Shown in pieces: positions 8,049-18,285 of a stretch of DNA of 64,000 nucleotides (the stretch's first letter is position 1; the number at the start of each line of letters is the position of its first letter). Both the position numbers and the translations under genes were made by a program. Origin of the DNA: Burkholderiaceae bacterium (GTDB taxonomy: Bacteria; Pseudomonadota; Gammaproteobacteria; Burkholderiales; Burkholderiaceae_C); NCBI GenBank assembly GCA_030695205.1, contig JAUYTN010000048.1, positions 1-64,000 of the forward strand, read 5' to 3'. The notes beneath the pieces are model-generated. The model had not been told where the DNA came from, did not search any database, and was given only the letters and a program-made list of their open reading frames with translations.

Positions 8049-9344
8049 TCAGGGCTTGATGGGAAGCGCCAGTTCGCTGCCATCGCGCCGGGTCATGACC
8101 TGCAAGCGCGCAATGATGGGGGCGCTCAGCCGCTGTTCGGCGGCCAGCAGCAAGGTACCTTGTTCGGTCACGAAGTCGCGGGCCAGCACCATGCCGGGTG
8201 ACAGCTTGCTGGCCGGGGTGAGGTGCGTGTCGTGCGCCAGCCACTCGCCGCGGTCCCACAGGATCAGGAAAGCATCGACCACATCGGGGTGGTAGTGGTG
8301 CCCCCTGGCCTGCCGTATTTGGGTGCGCGCTTGCTCGGGGGGGAAGTGGGTTTCGGAATGCGTGCCTGACACCAGGCCATCGAAGTCGTTGGCCAAGGCA
8401 ATCACGCGGCTGCCCACAGGAATGTCCTCGCCCGACAAACCATCTGGAAACCCACGTCCATCGTGCCGCTCGTGGTGAGAACGCACCATGTGGGCCACGC
8501 CCTTGAGTTCGTGCAGCGGCAACAGGGCGTTCTCGCCGACTTTGGCGTGGCGGCGGTATTCAGTCAGCTCGCGGGTGCTGAGCAGCGAGACGGGTTTATT
8601 CAACAATTGGTCGGGAAACCCGATCTTGCCAATGTCGTGCAACAGCGCTGCCAGAAAAATGTGGTGCTGCTCGGCCTCGCTCAGGTTCATTTGCTGGGCC
8701 AGTTTGCGGGCCAGGTCGGCCACCCGGCGTGCGTGTCCGGCCACGCCGCCACCCCTCAGTTCCAGCAAGCTGCTGAACACCTTGACGGTGGTCAGAAACT
8801 GTTGGCGCAGCTGGGTGTTGGCCAGGTTCAGGAACTCGTTGAGCTGCGCCAGCTCGCTGGTGCGGGCGGCCACGGTCTGTGCCAACCCCGCGTTGAGTGT
8901 TTGGAGCTCGGCATTCTGGGTTTGGGTCAGCGCCAGCAGGCGTTGGTTTTCAAAACGCAGCGCGCGCTGCTCAAGAGCCTGGCGGATGACGAGCAGCAGT
9001 TCGTGGTCATCCCATGGCTTGACGATGTAGCGGTATATCTCGCCCCGGTTAATGGCATCGATGGTGGATGACATGTCGGCGTAGCCTGTCAGCAGCAGTC
9101 GCACGGTATCGGGCCACTGTGCGCGGACCTGCTCCAGAAACTGGGCCCCGTCCATGCCCGGCATGCGCATGTCAGATACGACCAGTGCCACCTCCTGCGT
9201 GGCCAGCAGCGCAAGCCCTTCTGCACCGCTGGTGGCGGTCAGTACGGTGTACCCAGTGGGACGCAACAAGCGCCGCAAAGCCGACAGGATGCTGGGCTCG
9301 TCATCCACAAGCAGCAGGGTGGCGGGGGTATGGGTGGCGTTCAT
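8049..9344 (-). CDS. Response regulator with HD-GYP output (c-di-GMP phosphodiesterase)
   Basis: The 431-residue protein has an N-terminal receiver (LLLVDDE; VVSDMRMPGMDG; YIVKPWDD), a coiled-coil linker (about residues 120-175) and an HD-GYP domain with HDIGKIGFPD and HHERHDGRGFP. The last motif has Phe in place of Tyr in GYP, a mild change. A C-terminal extension of about 80 residues follows. Phosphorylation by one of the adjacent kinases probably sets the phosphodiesterase activity. The ATG at 9344 overlaps the stop of the upstream GAF-PAS kinase (ATGA), which supports a kinase-regulator pair. Confidence 0.94.
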   Translation of the reverse strand: MNATHTPATLLLVDDEPSILSALRRLLRPTGYTVLTATSGAEGLALLATQEVALVVSDMRMPGMDGAQFLEQVRAQWPDTVRLLLTGYADMSSTIDAINRGEIYRYIVKPWDDHELLLVIRQALEQRALRFENQRLLALTQTQNAELQTLNAGLAQTVAARTSELAQLNEFLNLANTQLRQQFLTTVKVFSSLLELRGGGVAGHARRVADLARKLAQQMNLSEAEQHHIFLAALLHDIGKIGFPDQLLNKPVSLLSTRELTEYRRHAKVGENALLPLHELKGVAHMVRSHHERHDGRGFPDGLSGEDIPVGSRVIALANDFDGLVSGTHSETHFPPEQARTQIRQARGHHYHPDVVDAFLILWDRGEWLAHDTHLTPASKLSPGMVLARDFVTEQGTLLLAAEQRLSAPIIARLQVMTRRDGSELALPIKP

Positions 9345-11590
9345 GAGGGTGCGTCCTGTGCGGGCAATGGTGCGTTGGGCCCCTGGCGGTGGTCAATGGG
9401 CAGGTTGAGGCGAATGCGGGTGCCTTGCCCGACTGTGGAGTGGATGTCAAAGTGGCCGTGGTGGCGCTCCATCACCCGCCAGGCGATGGCCAGGCCCAGC
9501 CCGGTGCCTTGCCCCGGCGGTTTGGTGGTGAAGAAGGGTTCAAAAATGCGGTGTATCTGGTCATCGGTCATGCCGCAGCCGGTGTCTTCCACCTCGATCC
9601 AGGCCTGGGTGGCGTTGGTCCCGGTGCGCACGGTGATGACGCCGCTTTGCTCGATGGCCTGCACGGCATTGACCAGCAGGTTCATGATCACCTGGTTGAT
9701 TTGTGACGCAATGCAGTACACCTGCGGCAGGGGCTGGTAGTCCCGGCGCAGCTCGGCTTTGTATTTGATCTGGTTCCACACCATGTTGATGGTGCTCTCA
9801 AGCCCCAGGGCCAAGTCTGCCCACTGCCAGTCGGTGTCGCCAGCGCGCGAGAAATTTTTCAGGTCCAGCACGATTTTGCGGACCCGCTCGATGCCGTCTT
9901 GCGACTCCGCAATCAGCACGGGCAATTCACTCACCACGAAATCATGGTCAGTCTGTTGTTTCAGGGTGCGCACGGCTTCAAAGGCGCTGGGGGCGGTCCG
10001 GCTGAGTGATGATTCGGCGGCTTCGTAGGCCTTGACCACCTGAATGAGGCCATCCACATAGCCAGACAATGTGCCCAGGTTGGATCGCAAGAACCCGATG
10101 GGGTTGTTGATTTCGTGGGCCACACCGGCCGCCAGTTGGCCGATGGACGCCATTTTTTCGGTCTGGAGCAGGTGCAGTTGCAGGTCGGCCAGCTTGTGGT
10201 GGGCCACCTGCAGTTCTTGCAGGCGCTGCTGCAGCGATTGCTCTACCCGGCGGCGGCGGGCGATGCGCCACAGGTCGTTTCCCAGCAGCTGAAGGGTTTC
10301 CACATCTGTCTGGGAATAGTCCGACGACTTGTTGCCAACCCCCAGCATCATGCAGACGCGCTCACCTTCGATCACGGGCACCGACACAAACCGCTCCAGA
10401 TGGGCGTGCCCTTCGGGCAGCCCTTTTTTGACGGTGTGCGCCGCATAGTCATTGACCACCATGGGAGAGCGGTTGCGGAAGCAATCCGCCCAGATACCGG
10501 CCGAAGAGATGGGGTAGTGGCTGTCATGGGCGGCCGTGCAGCCGCGCAGCGCGCCACTGGTCCAGGTCACCAGTTCGAGCGTCTCCTGGTCATCGTTGAC
10601 GAAATGCAGAAACCCGATCTGGCTGTTGGTGAGCTGCTCGGCCGACTCCAGGCCCTGCGTCAGTAGGCTGCGCTCGTCAAGCTGTGTGGCCAATTCTTGC
10701 AGCGCGAGCAGGGCCTGGGTGCGCTGGTGTTCATGGAAACGGTTGGTGGCGTCCAGGCTGATGCCGCCCAACAGGCGATGGCCTTCGCCATCGTCAACCA
10801 CAAACAGGCGGGTATCGACGTGGCGGTCCCTGAAGACCTGGGCAACGGTCTGGCTCTGGCCAGTGGCCAAAACCGAGCGGTCCAGCTGGTTCGCGGCCTG
10901 GGCAAAGTCGGGCGGGAACAGTTGCTCGTTGTTGCGACCAATCAGATCGTCTGCGGGCACACCCAGGGATTGGGCCAGGTGCCGGTTAACCATGAGCAGC
11001 CGCAGGTGGCTGTCTTTCAGAAACACCGTGCCAGGCAGGTTGTCCATGAAAGCCTGGGTGAGGCGCTGCGCCTGGTTCGCCTGTGCAGCAGTCCGGGGGG
11101 GTGTTCGTTGACTGGCAAAGGTGTCGAGTGCAAAGCCGAGGTTGGTGGCCAACTCCAGCAACCCGGCTCTGACGGCGGTATCAATTGCACGGGTGGTGCT
11201 GCCGCCCACGCACAGGGCCATGGGTTGGCCAGCCTGGTCACCCAGCGGCAGCATGCCCACGGGCGTTTTCCTGTTCGCCCATTGCGGATTGCGCGTTTCA
11301 AACGCTGCTGTCAGCAGTTCAGGGGGTGGAGCGGCGACTGCGCTGCCCGCATTGGCCACCAGTGCCACGTCGCCGGAAGATGCTTCCTGCCGGGCGATGC
11401 AGGCCCACTGAAAAAAGTCTTCCGCCACCAGGGCGCTGCACACCCCGTTGAACATGGAATGCTCGTCGGAGCTGCGGATGATGGCCTGGTTGCACTGCAC
11501 GAACATCGCCTGCAGCCGGGCGGATCGGCCCACTCGGGTGACCCGGGTTGCATGGCGCGCAGGCAGCGGTGGGGCAGTCATACCGCCCAT
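9341..11590 (-). CDS. GAF-PAS-GAF sensor histidine kinase
   Basis: The 749-residue soluble kinase has an N-terminal GAF-like region (about residues 28-165), a PAS domain (about 175-290, FMDNLPGTVFLKDSHLRLL), a second GAF region (about 300-445), a short coiled coil, the box IGQLAAGVAHEINNP with the phospho-acceptor His, and an ATPase domain (EDTGCGM, FEPFFTTKPPGQGTGLGLA). It is the first signalling gene after trpA on the minus strand, with a 72-bp gap and no clear terminator, so read-through from the trp genes is possible. It overlaps the REC-HD-GYP gene by 4 bp. The signal is unknown; GAF and PAS pockets suggest small ligands or redox state. Confidence 0.93.
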   Translation of the reverse strand: MGGMTAPPLPARHATRVTRVGRSARLQAMFVQCNQAIIRSSDEHSMFNGVCSALVAEDFFQWACIARQEASSGDVALVANAGSAVAAPPPELLTAAFETRNPQWANRKTPVGMLPLGDQAGQPMALCVGGSTTRAIDTAVRAGLLELATNLGFALDTFASQRTPPRTAAQANQAQRLTQAFMDNLPGTVFLKDSHLRLLMVNRHLAQSLGVPADDLIGRNNEQLFPPDFAQAANQLDRSVLATGQSQTVAQVFRDRHVDTRLFVVDDGEGHRLLGGISLDATNRFHEHQRTQALLALQELATQLDERSLLTQGLESAEQLTNSQIGFLHFVNDDQETLELVTWTSGALRGCTAAHDSHYPISSAGIWADCFRNRSPMVVNDYAAHTVKKGLPEGHAHLERFVSVPVIEGERVCMMLGVGNKSSDYSQTDVETLQLLGNDLWRIARRRRVEQSLQQRLQELQVAHHKLADLQLHLLQTEKMASIGQLAAGVAHEINNPIGFLRSNLGTLSGYVDGLIQVVKAYEAAESSLSRTAPSAFEAVRTLKQQTDHDFVVSELPVLIAESQDGIERVRKIVLDLKNFSRAGDTDWQWADLALGLESTINMVWNQIKYKAELRRDYQPLPQVYCIASQINQVIMNLLVNAVQAIEQSGVITVRTGTNATQAWIEVEDTGCGMTDDQIHRIFEPFFTTKPPGQGTGLGLAIAWRVMERHHGHFDIHSTVGQGTRIRLNLPIDHRQGPNAPLPAQDAPS

Positions 11591-11662
11591 TGTCGGTGAT
11601 TGCCAGGCCGGTTGGTCAGGCCATTGCCTCAGCCAGAGGCCATGCCCCCAGTGGGGGTCGGG

Positions 11663-12478
11663 CTACCCGGCCTGGTCCAGCGCCGTCCGCACACCGGCCA
11701 GAAACTCGGCCGCCACCGGGCAGACCTGGCTGCGGTCCTGGCCCTCGATCAGCTGGATGAGTTTGGTACCAATCACCACCGCGTCGGCCACCCGGCCGAT
11801 GGCACGGGCCGTGGCCGCATCCCGAATGCCAAAGCCCACACCCACCGGCACGCTGACGTGTTCGCGGATGCGTGGCAGCATGGCTTCGACGGCAGCGGTG
11901 TCCAGCGTGCCCGCGCCGGTCACGCCCTTGAGCGACACGTAGTACACATAGCCACTGGCCAGGCGGCCCACCAGGTCCATGCGCTCTGGCGTGGAGGTGG
12001 GGGCCAGCAAAAAGATCAGGTCCAGCCCATGGGCCTTGAGGGTGGCAGCAAACTGCTCGCATTCTTCCGGTGGGTAGTCCACGATGAGCACGCCGTCTAC
12101 GCCCGCCGCTGCCGCGTCGCGAACGAAACTGTCGGGGCCATGCTTCAGGTTGTAGGCCTCGACCGGGTTGGCGTAGCCCATCAGTACCACGGGGGTGGTG
12201 GTGTCGGCTTGGCGGAAGGTTTTCACCATGGTCAGGACCTGGGTGGTGCCCACACCCAGGCTCAGCGCTTTTTCGCCGGCTTTTTGAATGACCGGGCCGT
12301 CGGCCATGGGGTCGGAGAAGGGCACGCCCAATTCGATCACGTCAGACCCCGCAGCGACCATGGCGTGCATCAGCTCTGGCGTGATATCGGCATAGGGGAA
12401 ACCTGCCGTCACGTAGGGAATGAGCGCCTTGCGCCCTTCGGCTTTGAGTTGGGCCAGTTTGGTTGGGATGCGGCTCAT
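11663..12478 (-). CDS. trpA: Tryptophan synthase alpha chain
   Basis: TrpA cleaves indole-3-glycerol phosphate to indole and glyceraldehyde 3-phosphate and channels indole to TrpB. The 271-residue product has the expected catalytic segments: [14 protein letters not shown] with the acid-base Glu, and YVTAGFP near the N-terminus. The start [12 protein letters not shown] at 12478 overlaps the trpB stop (ATGA), showing tight coupling of the two subunits. Confidence 0.97.
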   Translation of the reverse strand: MSRIPTKLAQLKAEGRKALIPYVTAGFPYADITPELMHAMVAAGSDVIELGVPFSDPMADGPVIQKAGEKALSLGVGTTQVLTMVKTFRQADTTTPVVLMGYANPVEAYNLKHGPDSFVRDAAAAGVDGVLIVDYPPEECEQFAATLKAHGLDLIFLLAPTSTPERMDLVGRLASGYVYYVSLKGVTGAGTLDTAAVEAMLPRIREHVSVPVGVGFGIRDAATARAIGRVADAVVIGTKLIQLIEGQDRSQVCPVAAEFLAGVRTALDQAG

Positions 12479-13785
12479 TTCACGACCTTCACGATGTGTT
12501 CGGCGCTGTCGGCCGCGCCGCCCTTGACCGATTGGCCACGGCAACTGGGGCGACAGTAAAAATCGGCGTTGGACAAATCGGCCACAGTGCCAATGTCTTT
12601 GTCGCCACGGCCCGACAGGTTGACCAAAATGGACTGGTCAGGGCGCATGGTTTTGGCCAGTTTCATGGCGTAGGCCACGGCGTGGCTGGACTCCAGCGCC
12701 GGGATGATGCCCTCGGTGCGGCACAGGTAGTGGAAGGCGTCCAGCGCCTCGGTGTCTGTGATGCCCACGTACTCGGCGCGGCCAATGTCTTTCAAAAACG
12801 CGTGCTCGGGGCCCACACCGGGGTAGTCGAGGCCGGCGCTGATGCTGTGGGTTTCGGTGATCTGGCCGTCGGCGTTTTGCAGGATGTAGGTTCGGTTGCC
12901 GTGCAGCACACCGGGGCTGCCTTTTTGCAGCGAGGCCGAATGCTTGTCGGTGTCCATGCCTTCGCCGGCGGCTTCCACGCCGATCAGGCGGGTGGCCTCG
13001 TGCCCAATGTAAGGGTAAAAAATGCCCATGGCGTTGCTGCCACCGCCCACGCAGGCAATGACCGCATCAGGCTGGAGACCCTCGGCATTTCCGGGCAGAC
13101 CCAGCTCGGCCATCATCTCGGGCATTTGCTTCAGACACTCGTTGCCGATCACGCTCTGGAAGTCGCGCACCATCATGGGGTAGGGGTGCGGACCTGCCAC
13201 GGTGCCGATGATGTAGAAGGTGTTGTCCACATTGGCCACCCAGTCGCGCATGGCCTCGTTCAACGCGTCTTTCAGGGTTTTGCTGCCGCTTTCCACAGGC
13301 ACCACGGTGGCGCCCAGCAACTTCATGCGGTACACGTTGGGGCTTTGGCGCTTCACGTCTTCGGCACCCATGTACACCACACATTCCAGCCCGTAGCGGG
13401 CACAGATGGTGGCGGTGGCCACACCGTGCTGGCCCGCGCCGGTTTCGGCAATCACGCGGGGTTTGCCCATGCGTTTGGCCAGCATGGCCTGGCCGATGGT
13501 GTTGTTGATCTTGTGCGCGCCGGTGTGGTTGAGGTCTTCGCGCTTCAGAAAGATTTGTGCCCCGCCTTGCTCGCGGCTCATGCGGGCTGCGTGGTAGATG
13601 GGTGAGGGGCGGCCCACAAAGTGGGCCAGTTCGTTGTTGAATTCGGCCAGGAATTGCGGGTCGTGCTGGTACTGTGCGTAGGCTTCGCGCAGTTGGTTGA
13701 TGGCGTGGGTGAGGGTTTCACTCACAAAGCTGCCACCGTACAGACCAAAGTGGCCTTTGGCATCGGGTTGCTGGTATTCAAACAT
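12475..13785 (-). CDS. trpB: Tryptophan synthase beta chain
   Basis: TrpB condenses indole with serine using pyridoxal phosphate. The 436-residue protein has the PLP lysine motif [21 protein letters not shown] and the phosphate-binding GGGSNAMG. The start [14 protein letters not shown] at 13785 fits the family; an earlier in-frame ATG at 13851 would add a tail overlapping the end of trpF and is not favoured. It lies 56 bp after trpF and overlaps trpA by 4 bp. Confidence 0.97.
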   Translation of the reverse strand: MFEYQQPDAKGHFGLYGGSFVSETLTHAINQLREAYAQYQHDPQFLAEFNNELAHFVGRPSPIYHAARMSREQGGAQIFLKREDLNHTGAHKINNTIGQAMLAKRMGKPRVIAETGAGQHGVATATICARYGLECVVYMGAEDVKRQSPNVYRMKLLGATVVPVESGSKTLKDALNEAMRDWVANVDNTFYIIGTVAGPHPYPMMVRDFQSVIGNECLKQMPEMMAELGLPGNAEGLQPDAVIACVGGGSNAMGIFYPYIGHEATRLIGVEAAGEGMDTDKHSASLQKGSPGVLHGNRTYILQNADGQITETHSISAGLDYPGVGPEHAFLKDIGRAEYVGITDTEALDAFHYLCRTEGIIPALESSHAVAYAMKLAKTMRPDQSILVNLSGRGDKDIGTVADLSNADFYCRPSCRGQSVKGGAADSAEHIVKVVK

Positions 13786-13841
13786 GGGGTGCCTCAAGGG
13801 GAGAGGCGCTGACCCCGTGGGGTGGGGGCAGCGCCGGGGGT

Positions 13842-14594
13842 TCAACTGCATAACTGGGCATCGGCCGCGCGCACGGCAGCCACGAATTGCGCCATTTTGT
13901 TCGGGTCTTTGGTGCCTTTGACGGCTTGGCCGTCGGGGCCGGTCAGCTCGATACCAGAGCTGACATCAACGGCCCAGGGCCGCACCGTCAAGATGCCATC
14001 GGTCACGTTTGCAGGCGTGAGTCCACCAGACAAAACGAGCCGAGAGCTGACGCTTGGAGGAAGCTGTGACCAATTGATTGCCGTCCAGTCGAAGGTGTGT
14101 CCGCCGCCGCCGTAGCCTTCCACGAAGGCGTCGAGCAAGATGCCCTGTGCGCAGGGGAAACGCTGGGCATATTCTAAAAGGTCGAAGCTGCGACTGCCCG
14201 GTCCCATGGGTACTCTGGCCGCCCGGAGGTAGGTCCGTTGGATGTGTTGACAGTCTTGAAGGGTTTCTTCACCATGAAACTGGGCTACTGCGCTTGAGTT
14301 AATTGAAAAAGCTGCTTCAATATTTGATACTTTTTCATTCACAAACAATAGCACCGGTGTCACCATGGGGGGCAGCCTGCGGCTGAGTTCTGCCGCCCGT
14401 TGCGCGCTGACGGCGCGGGGGCTGGGTGGGTACAGCACAAAGCCAATGGCGTCTGCACCGGCAGCCACCGCCGCGTCCACGTCCTGCTCGCGGGTGAGCC
14501 CGCACATTTTGATGCGGGTCCGGTGTCTGCTTGGCTGCGTGGGAGAGCTGAGGTGGGGGTCCATGGGTGCTTGGAGCGTGGGCATTGGTGGCAT
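13842..14594 (-). CDS. trpF: Phosphoribosylanthranilate isomerase
   Basis: TrpF performs the Amadori rearrangement of phosphoribosylanthranilate in tryptophan synthesis. The 250-residue TIM barrel has the active-site Cys in [21 protein letters not shown], the catalytic Asp in AVDVSSGIE, and the phosphate-binding LSGGL. The ATG at 14594 shares one base with the truA stop (TGATG), so coupling is likely; a start at a later ATG (MDPHLSS) is also possible because the first 30 residues are not conserved. A short AT-rich stretch at about 14280-14345 encodes the normal-length segment [13 protein letters not shown]. Confidence 0.95.
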   Translation of the reverse strand: MPPMPTLQAPMDPHLSSPTQPSRHRTRIKMCGLTREQDVDAAVAAGADAIGFVLYPPSPRAVSAQRAAELSRRLPPMVTPVLLFVNEKVSNIEAAFSINSSAVAQFHGEETLQDCQHIQRTYLRAARVPMGPGSRSFDLLEYAQRFPCAQGILLDAFVEGYGGGGHTFDWTAINWSQLPPSVSSRLVLSGGLTPANVTDGILTVRPWAVDVSSGIELTGPDGQAVKGTKDPNKMAQFVAAVRAADAQLCS

Positions 14595-15382
14595 CAATGG
14601 GGCAACCAGTCAAAGCTGGCCACGGCATCGGGCAAGTCCCATTGGGGGGCGTAACGGGGGCCCAAAAAATACAGACCATCGGCCGAAAATGTCGGCGCCG
14701 CCACCGCCCTGGAGCGTGCAGCCAACACCTCTCGCATCCAACCGGGCGGGCGCGTGCCCTGGCCCACCGCGATCAGGCAACCCATGATGTTGCGGATCAT
14801 GTGGTGCAAAAACGCGCTGCCTTCAAAATCGAAGCGCCAGTAGGCCCCGTGGCGAGAAATGGCAATGGGTTGCAGGGTTTTGACGGGCGACAGCGCCTGG
14901 CACTGCGCCGCCCGAAACGACGAGAAGTCGTGCTCACCGGCCAGGCACTGTGCAGCGGTTTGCATGGCCGACAGGTCCAGGGGCTTGAACACCCAGCCCA
15001 CCCGGTGGGCGTCTATGCTGGGGCGCACAGCCGACTCCAGCACCACGTAGCTGTAGCGCCGCGACACCGCGCAGGCCCGTGCATGGAACGCAGCTGGTAC
15101 GTGGCGTGCCCACTGCACTGCCACATCGGTGGGCAGGTAGCGGTTGGTGCCGCGCACCCATGACGCGTCGGTGCGTTCAATGGCGGTATCGAAGTGAGCC
15201 ACCTGCATCAGACCATGTACACCGGCATCGGTGCGCCCGGCGCACAGCACCTGGGGCGCTGCGCTGGCCATGAACTGGCCCAGCGCCCGCTGCAGGTGGT
15301 CTTGTACCGTGCGGCCATTAGGCTGGCTTTGCCAGCCGTCGTAGGCCGTGCCCAGGTAGGAGATGCCGAGCGCAATCCTCAA
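14594..15382 (-). CDS. truA: tRNA pseudouridine(38-40) synthase
   Basis: TruA converts uridines 38-40 in the tRNA anticodon arm to pseudouridine. The 262-residue protein has GTAYDGWQSQPNGRTVQ, the catalytic Asp in CAGRTDAGVHG, and FLHHMIRNIMG near the C-terminus. The start appears to be TTG at 15382 (MRIALGISYLG), 20 bp after fimV. The placement of truA between fimV and trpF is usual in Burkholderiales. Confidence 0.96.
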   Translation of the reverse strand: MRIALGISYLGTAYDGWQSQPNGRTVQDHLQRALGQFMASAAPQVLCAGRTDAGVHGLMQVAHFDTAIERTDASWVRGTNRYLPTDVAVQWARHVPAAFHARACAVSRRYSYVVLESAVRPSIDAHRVGWVFKPLDLSAMQTAAQCLAGEHDFSSFRAAQCQALSPVKTLQPIAISRHGAYWRFDFEGSAFLHHMIRNIMGCLIAVGQGTRPPGWMREVLAARSRAVAAPTFSADGLYFLGPRYAPQWDLPDAVASFDWLPH

Positions 15383-15402
15383 GGTGCAGCGGTCGGTTGG
15401 GT

Positions 15403-18285
15403 TCAGCCCAGGCTGGACAGAAAGCTGCTGGCCTTGGCCCGCAGCGGGCCACTGGCCTCGGCCAGTACCTCTTCCGCCAGCGAGCGTGCACCTTCCTGGT
15501 CACCGATGGCCAGGAACTCGGCCGCCAGCGACAGCTTGGTCTCCAGCGGATCGCCGTCGGGGATATCGTCCAGGCCAGCGGTGTCACCGTCGGTCGCGTC
15601 CAGGTCCAGCGACAGGTCGTCCATGTCGAAGTCCAACATGCCGTCGCCAGCGGACGAGGCGGCTGTGCGCTCGTATGGCGCAGGGCTGGGTGCCGCGTCG
15701 CGGGCGTCAGTCACTGCGGCATCTGATGCAGCGGTGGGTGGTGGTGCCGCAGGGGTGGGTTCGTCGCCAAAGTCGAAATCGAGCCCTAGGTCGTCCATGC
15801 CACCGTCGCTGGCTGGCTGGCTGGCCGCTGTCGCGCTGGGTGGGGGCTCGTCGCCGCTGGGCAGGTCAAAGGCCAGATCGGGCATGTCCAGATCAAAGGA
15901 CGGCTCGCTGTCGGCCGCTGGTGCCGGGCTGGCGGCGAGGGGAGGGGCGCTGGCCACGTCCAGGTCGAGATCGAAGTTCAGGGCACTCGGGTCGTCGGTT
16001 GGCGTGCCACCGGGTGCCGCGACCGCAGCGGTGCCTGCTTCGGGCGCGTCGATGGAGAAGTCCAGGTCCAGGTCCAGTGGAGGGGGCGTTGCCTGCGCAG
16101 CGTCTGGTGTGGGGGCGGCGTTGTCTGCGGGGAGGTCGAACGCTGAGGGCTCAAACGGCTGGGTATTGGCCATGCCGGGGGACATCTCTTGTACCACCGT
16201 CGCGGCAGCGGCCAAGTTAGCGGGGCTGCCACCTGGCTGGTACATCGGGTTGGCGGGGTCGAGCTCCTGGCCCAGGGCGCAGGCGTGTGCCCACTCGGGT
16301 CCGACGCCTTGGGTCAGGGCATACACCTCACTGGCCAACACTTCGAAGCCCTTGACATCCCGCCGCTTGGCGTAAATCTCCAGCATCTTGGAGTGGATGG
16401 CGACCCGCTTGGGGGTCATGCGCATCGCCTCTTTGAGGATTTCCTCGGCCTGCAGGTCGCGGCCGTAGGCCAGGTACACATCGGCCTCGGCCACTGGGTC
16501 CACGTCGCCGCCGACATCGAGCTGGCTGGGCGAATACATCATGGAAGAGCCGGTGGCTGCGGCTTCGGCCGTGTCGATGTTTTGGCCGCCGCTGGCACCG
16601 AAGAAGGAGTCGGGTTGCAAACGGCTTTCAAGGAAGGAACTGTCCACTCCCGCCTTCTTCTTGCGCTGGTGTATCCGGTACGCACCCAGGCCCAGCAGCA
16701 GGGCAATCAGGCCTCCTGCTGCGGGCAGCACCAGTGGGTTGTCCATCACGCTGTCGAGCAGACCCGGCTCTTCGATGGAAGGGGGCGGGGGAGGTTCTGC
16801 AGGGGTAGGTGGTGCCGCCGGTGCTGGTGGCTCAGCAGGTGGGGCAGGTGGTGGCGCCTCGGTGGGGGCGGGCGGGGCCTCTGCCGGGGTGGCGGGTTCG
16901 CCAGCAGGGGTGGCGGTTGGGGCTGCCGCCTCGGCTGGCGGGGTGGGTTCAGCCGCCACAGGTGTGGCGGTTGCGATGGTTGGGGCTGGCCCGCTGGTAC
17001 CGGTGGGGGCGGCTGCGGGGGCGGCGGCTGCGCCGAGTTTGGTCAGGTCGCTGATGTTGCGGGCCAATTCGGCCGAGCGGTCGGCCAGCTCCTGGGCCTG
17101 GCGGGCCTGGGCAATTTTTTGTTCGGGCAGTGACGCGTCTGGGGTGGCTACAGCACCTTTGGTCAGTTTGAGTTGGTCGGCAGCGGTGGCGGCTGGCCGC
17201 TTGTCCGCGACATCAGCCTGTATCCGCCCGGTGGCTTCGCGGGTGGATGTCTGTGCGGCGGCGGCTGGCGCAGCTGCTGCCAGGCGCTGGCGAAATGCGT
17301 TGAAGTCCCGGCTTTGTGCCGCGATCAGCTGGCGCGCCTGGTTGGCCGGGACGGCTTGCACCTGGTCGTCATCGGGTAGCTCCAGAACAGCGCCTGCCTT
17401 TAGGCGGTTGACGTTGTTGCTGATGAAGGCGTCGGGGTTGGCCCTGAGCATGGCAACCAGCATTTGCTCCAGCGTGGCATTTGCGGGTTTGGTGCTTTCG
17501 GCAATTCGCCCGGCGGTATCGCCGCGTTTGACGGTCAGTGTGTCGGGTTGGGGGGCTGCCGTGCGGGCAGGTGGCTGCTGTGCCGCTGCAGGGCGACGCG
17601 TGGCCGCTGCTGGCAGTGGGGTGCTGGCAGTGGGTTCAGCGCTGCGCACGGGGGCCGCCGCCGCTGGGCTGGCGGAAGGTGCTGGTGCTGGTACCGGTAT
17701 GGGGGCCGCAGGCGCAGGCTGGGTAGCCGCCGGTGGGGCTTGTGGGGGCGCAGGGCGGGGTGGTGGGGGTGCAGGTGTCGGTGCCTGGGCAGCCACAGGG
17801 GCAGGCCGAACTGGGGCCGCCGGGGCAGAGGTCACAGGAGGGAGCAGCAGCGCGGGTGCAGGTACGCGCAGGTTGGGTGGGTCAAAGAGCATCGTGTAGT
17901 CGCGCACGATGCGTCCGGAGGCCCAACTGGCCTCCAGAATCAGGTCGAGGTAGGGCTCGTTGACGATGCGTGGGTTGGCGATGCGCAGGTAGGCCTGTCC
18001 GTTTGGTCTGCGGGCGAGGGTAATGTCGGTGTTGGCCAGCGCGGCATTGAAGTCCACGCCAGCGGCCCGGTACACCTCTGCCCTGGCAAGACCCACTTGC
18101 AGAGAGTTGGCCTCGGCAGTGGTGAGTTCGGGGATGTCGATTTCGGCCCGCAGCGGCTCGCCCAGTGCGGATTGGACGGTCAGTCTCCCCAGAGAGAGCG
18201 CTTGGGCCACAGGTGCAAACGCAGCAAAGCTGACCACCACGGCCAACGCGCTGGCGCTGGCCACCCGTCGCCAGGCCTGGGACAT
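15403..18285 (-). CDS. fimV: FimV-type pilus/polarity protein
   Basis: FimV is an inner-membrane protein that organises type IV pilus assembly and the cell pole. The 960-residue product has a signal peptide (about residues 1-29), the periplasmic FimV N-terminal domain (LSLGRLTVQSALGEPLRAEI), a LysM peptidoglycan-binding segment (LTVKRGDTAGRIA), long Ala/Pro-rich linkers, one membrane helix (LPAAGGLIALLLGLGAYRI) followed by RKKK, an acidic cytoplasmic region, and the conserved FimV C-terminal domain (TKLSLAAEFLAIGDQEGA). ATG at 18285 gives the signal peptide directly; upstream in-frame codons are not needed. Confidence 0.95.
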   Translation of the reverse strand: MSQAWRRVASASALAVVVSFAAFAPVAQALSLGRLTVQSALGEPLRAEIDIPELTTAEANSLQVGLARAEVYRAAGVDFNAALANTDITLARRPNGQAYLRIANPRIVNEPYLDLILEASWASGRIVRDYTMLFDPPNLRVPAPALLLPPVTSAPAAPVRPAPVAAQAPTPAPPPPRPAPPQAPPAATQPAPAAPIPVPAPAPSASPAAAAPVRSAEPTASTPLPAAATRRPAAAQQPPARTAAPQPDTLTVKRGDTAGRIAESTKPANATLEQMLVAMLRANPDAFISNNVNRLKAGAVLELPDDDQVQAVPANQARQLIAAQSRDFNAFRQRLAAAAPAAAAQTSTREATGRIQADVADKRPAATAADQLKLTKGAVATPDASLPEQKIAQARQAQELADRSAELARNISDLTKLGAAAAPAAAPTGTSGPAPTIATATPVAAEPTPPAEAAAPTATPAGEPATPAEAPPAPTEAPPPAPPAEPPAPAAPPTPAEPPPPPSIEEPGLLDSVMDNPLVLPAAGGLIALLLGLGAYRIHQRKKKAGVDSSFLESRLQPDSFFGASGGQNIDTAEAAATGSSMMYSPSQLDVGGDVDPVAEADVYLAYGRDLQAEEILKEAMRMTPKRVAIHSKMLEIYAKRRDVKGFEVLASEVYALTQGVGPEWAHACALGQELDPANPMYQPGGSPANLAAAATVVQEMSPGMANTQPFEPSAFDLPADNAAPTPDAAQATPPPLDLDLDFSIDAPEAGTAAVAAPGGTPTDDPSALNFDLDLDVASAPPLAASPAPAADSEPSFDLDMPDLAFDLPSGDEPPPSATAASQPASDGGMDDLGLDFDFGDEPTPAAPPPTAASDAAVTDARDAAPSPAPYERTAASSAGDGMLDFDMDDLSLDLDATDGDTAGLDDIPDGDPLETKLSLAAEFLAIGDQEGARSLAEEVLAEASGPLRAKASSFLSSLG

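Noticed and set aside
11645..11657. CCCCC-AGT-GGGGG hairpin after trpA as a terminator
   Set aside because: No T tract follows on the minus strand, and the stem is only five pairs with a 3-base loop.
14280..14345. AT-rich stretch in trpF as an inserted repeat
   Set aside because: The encoded protein has normal length and the segment aligns with the usual strand-loop of TrpF, so it is a composition patch and not an insertion.
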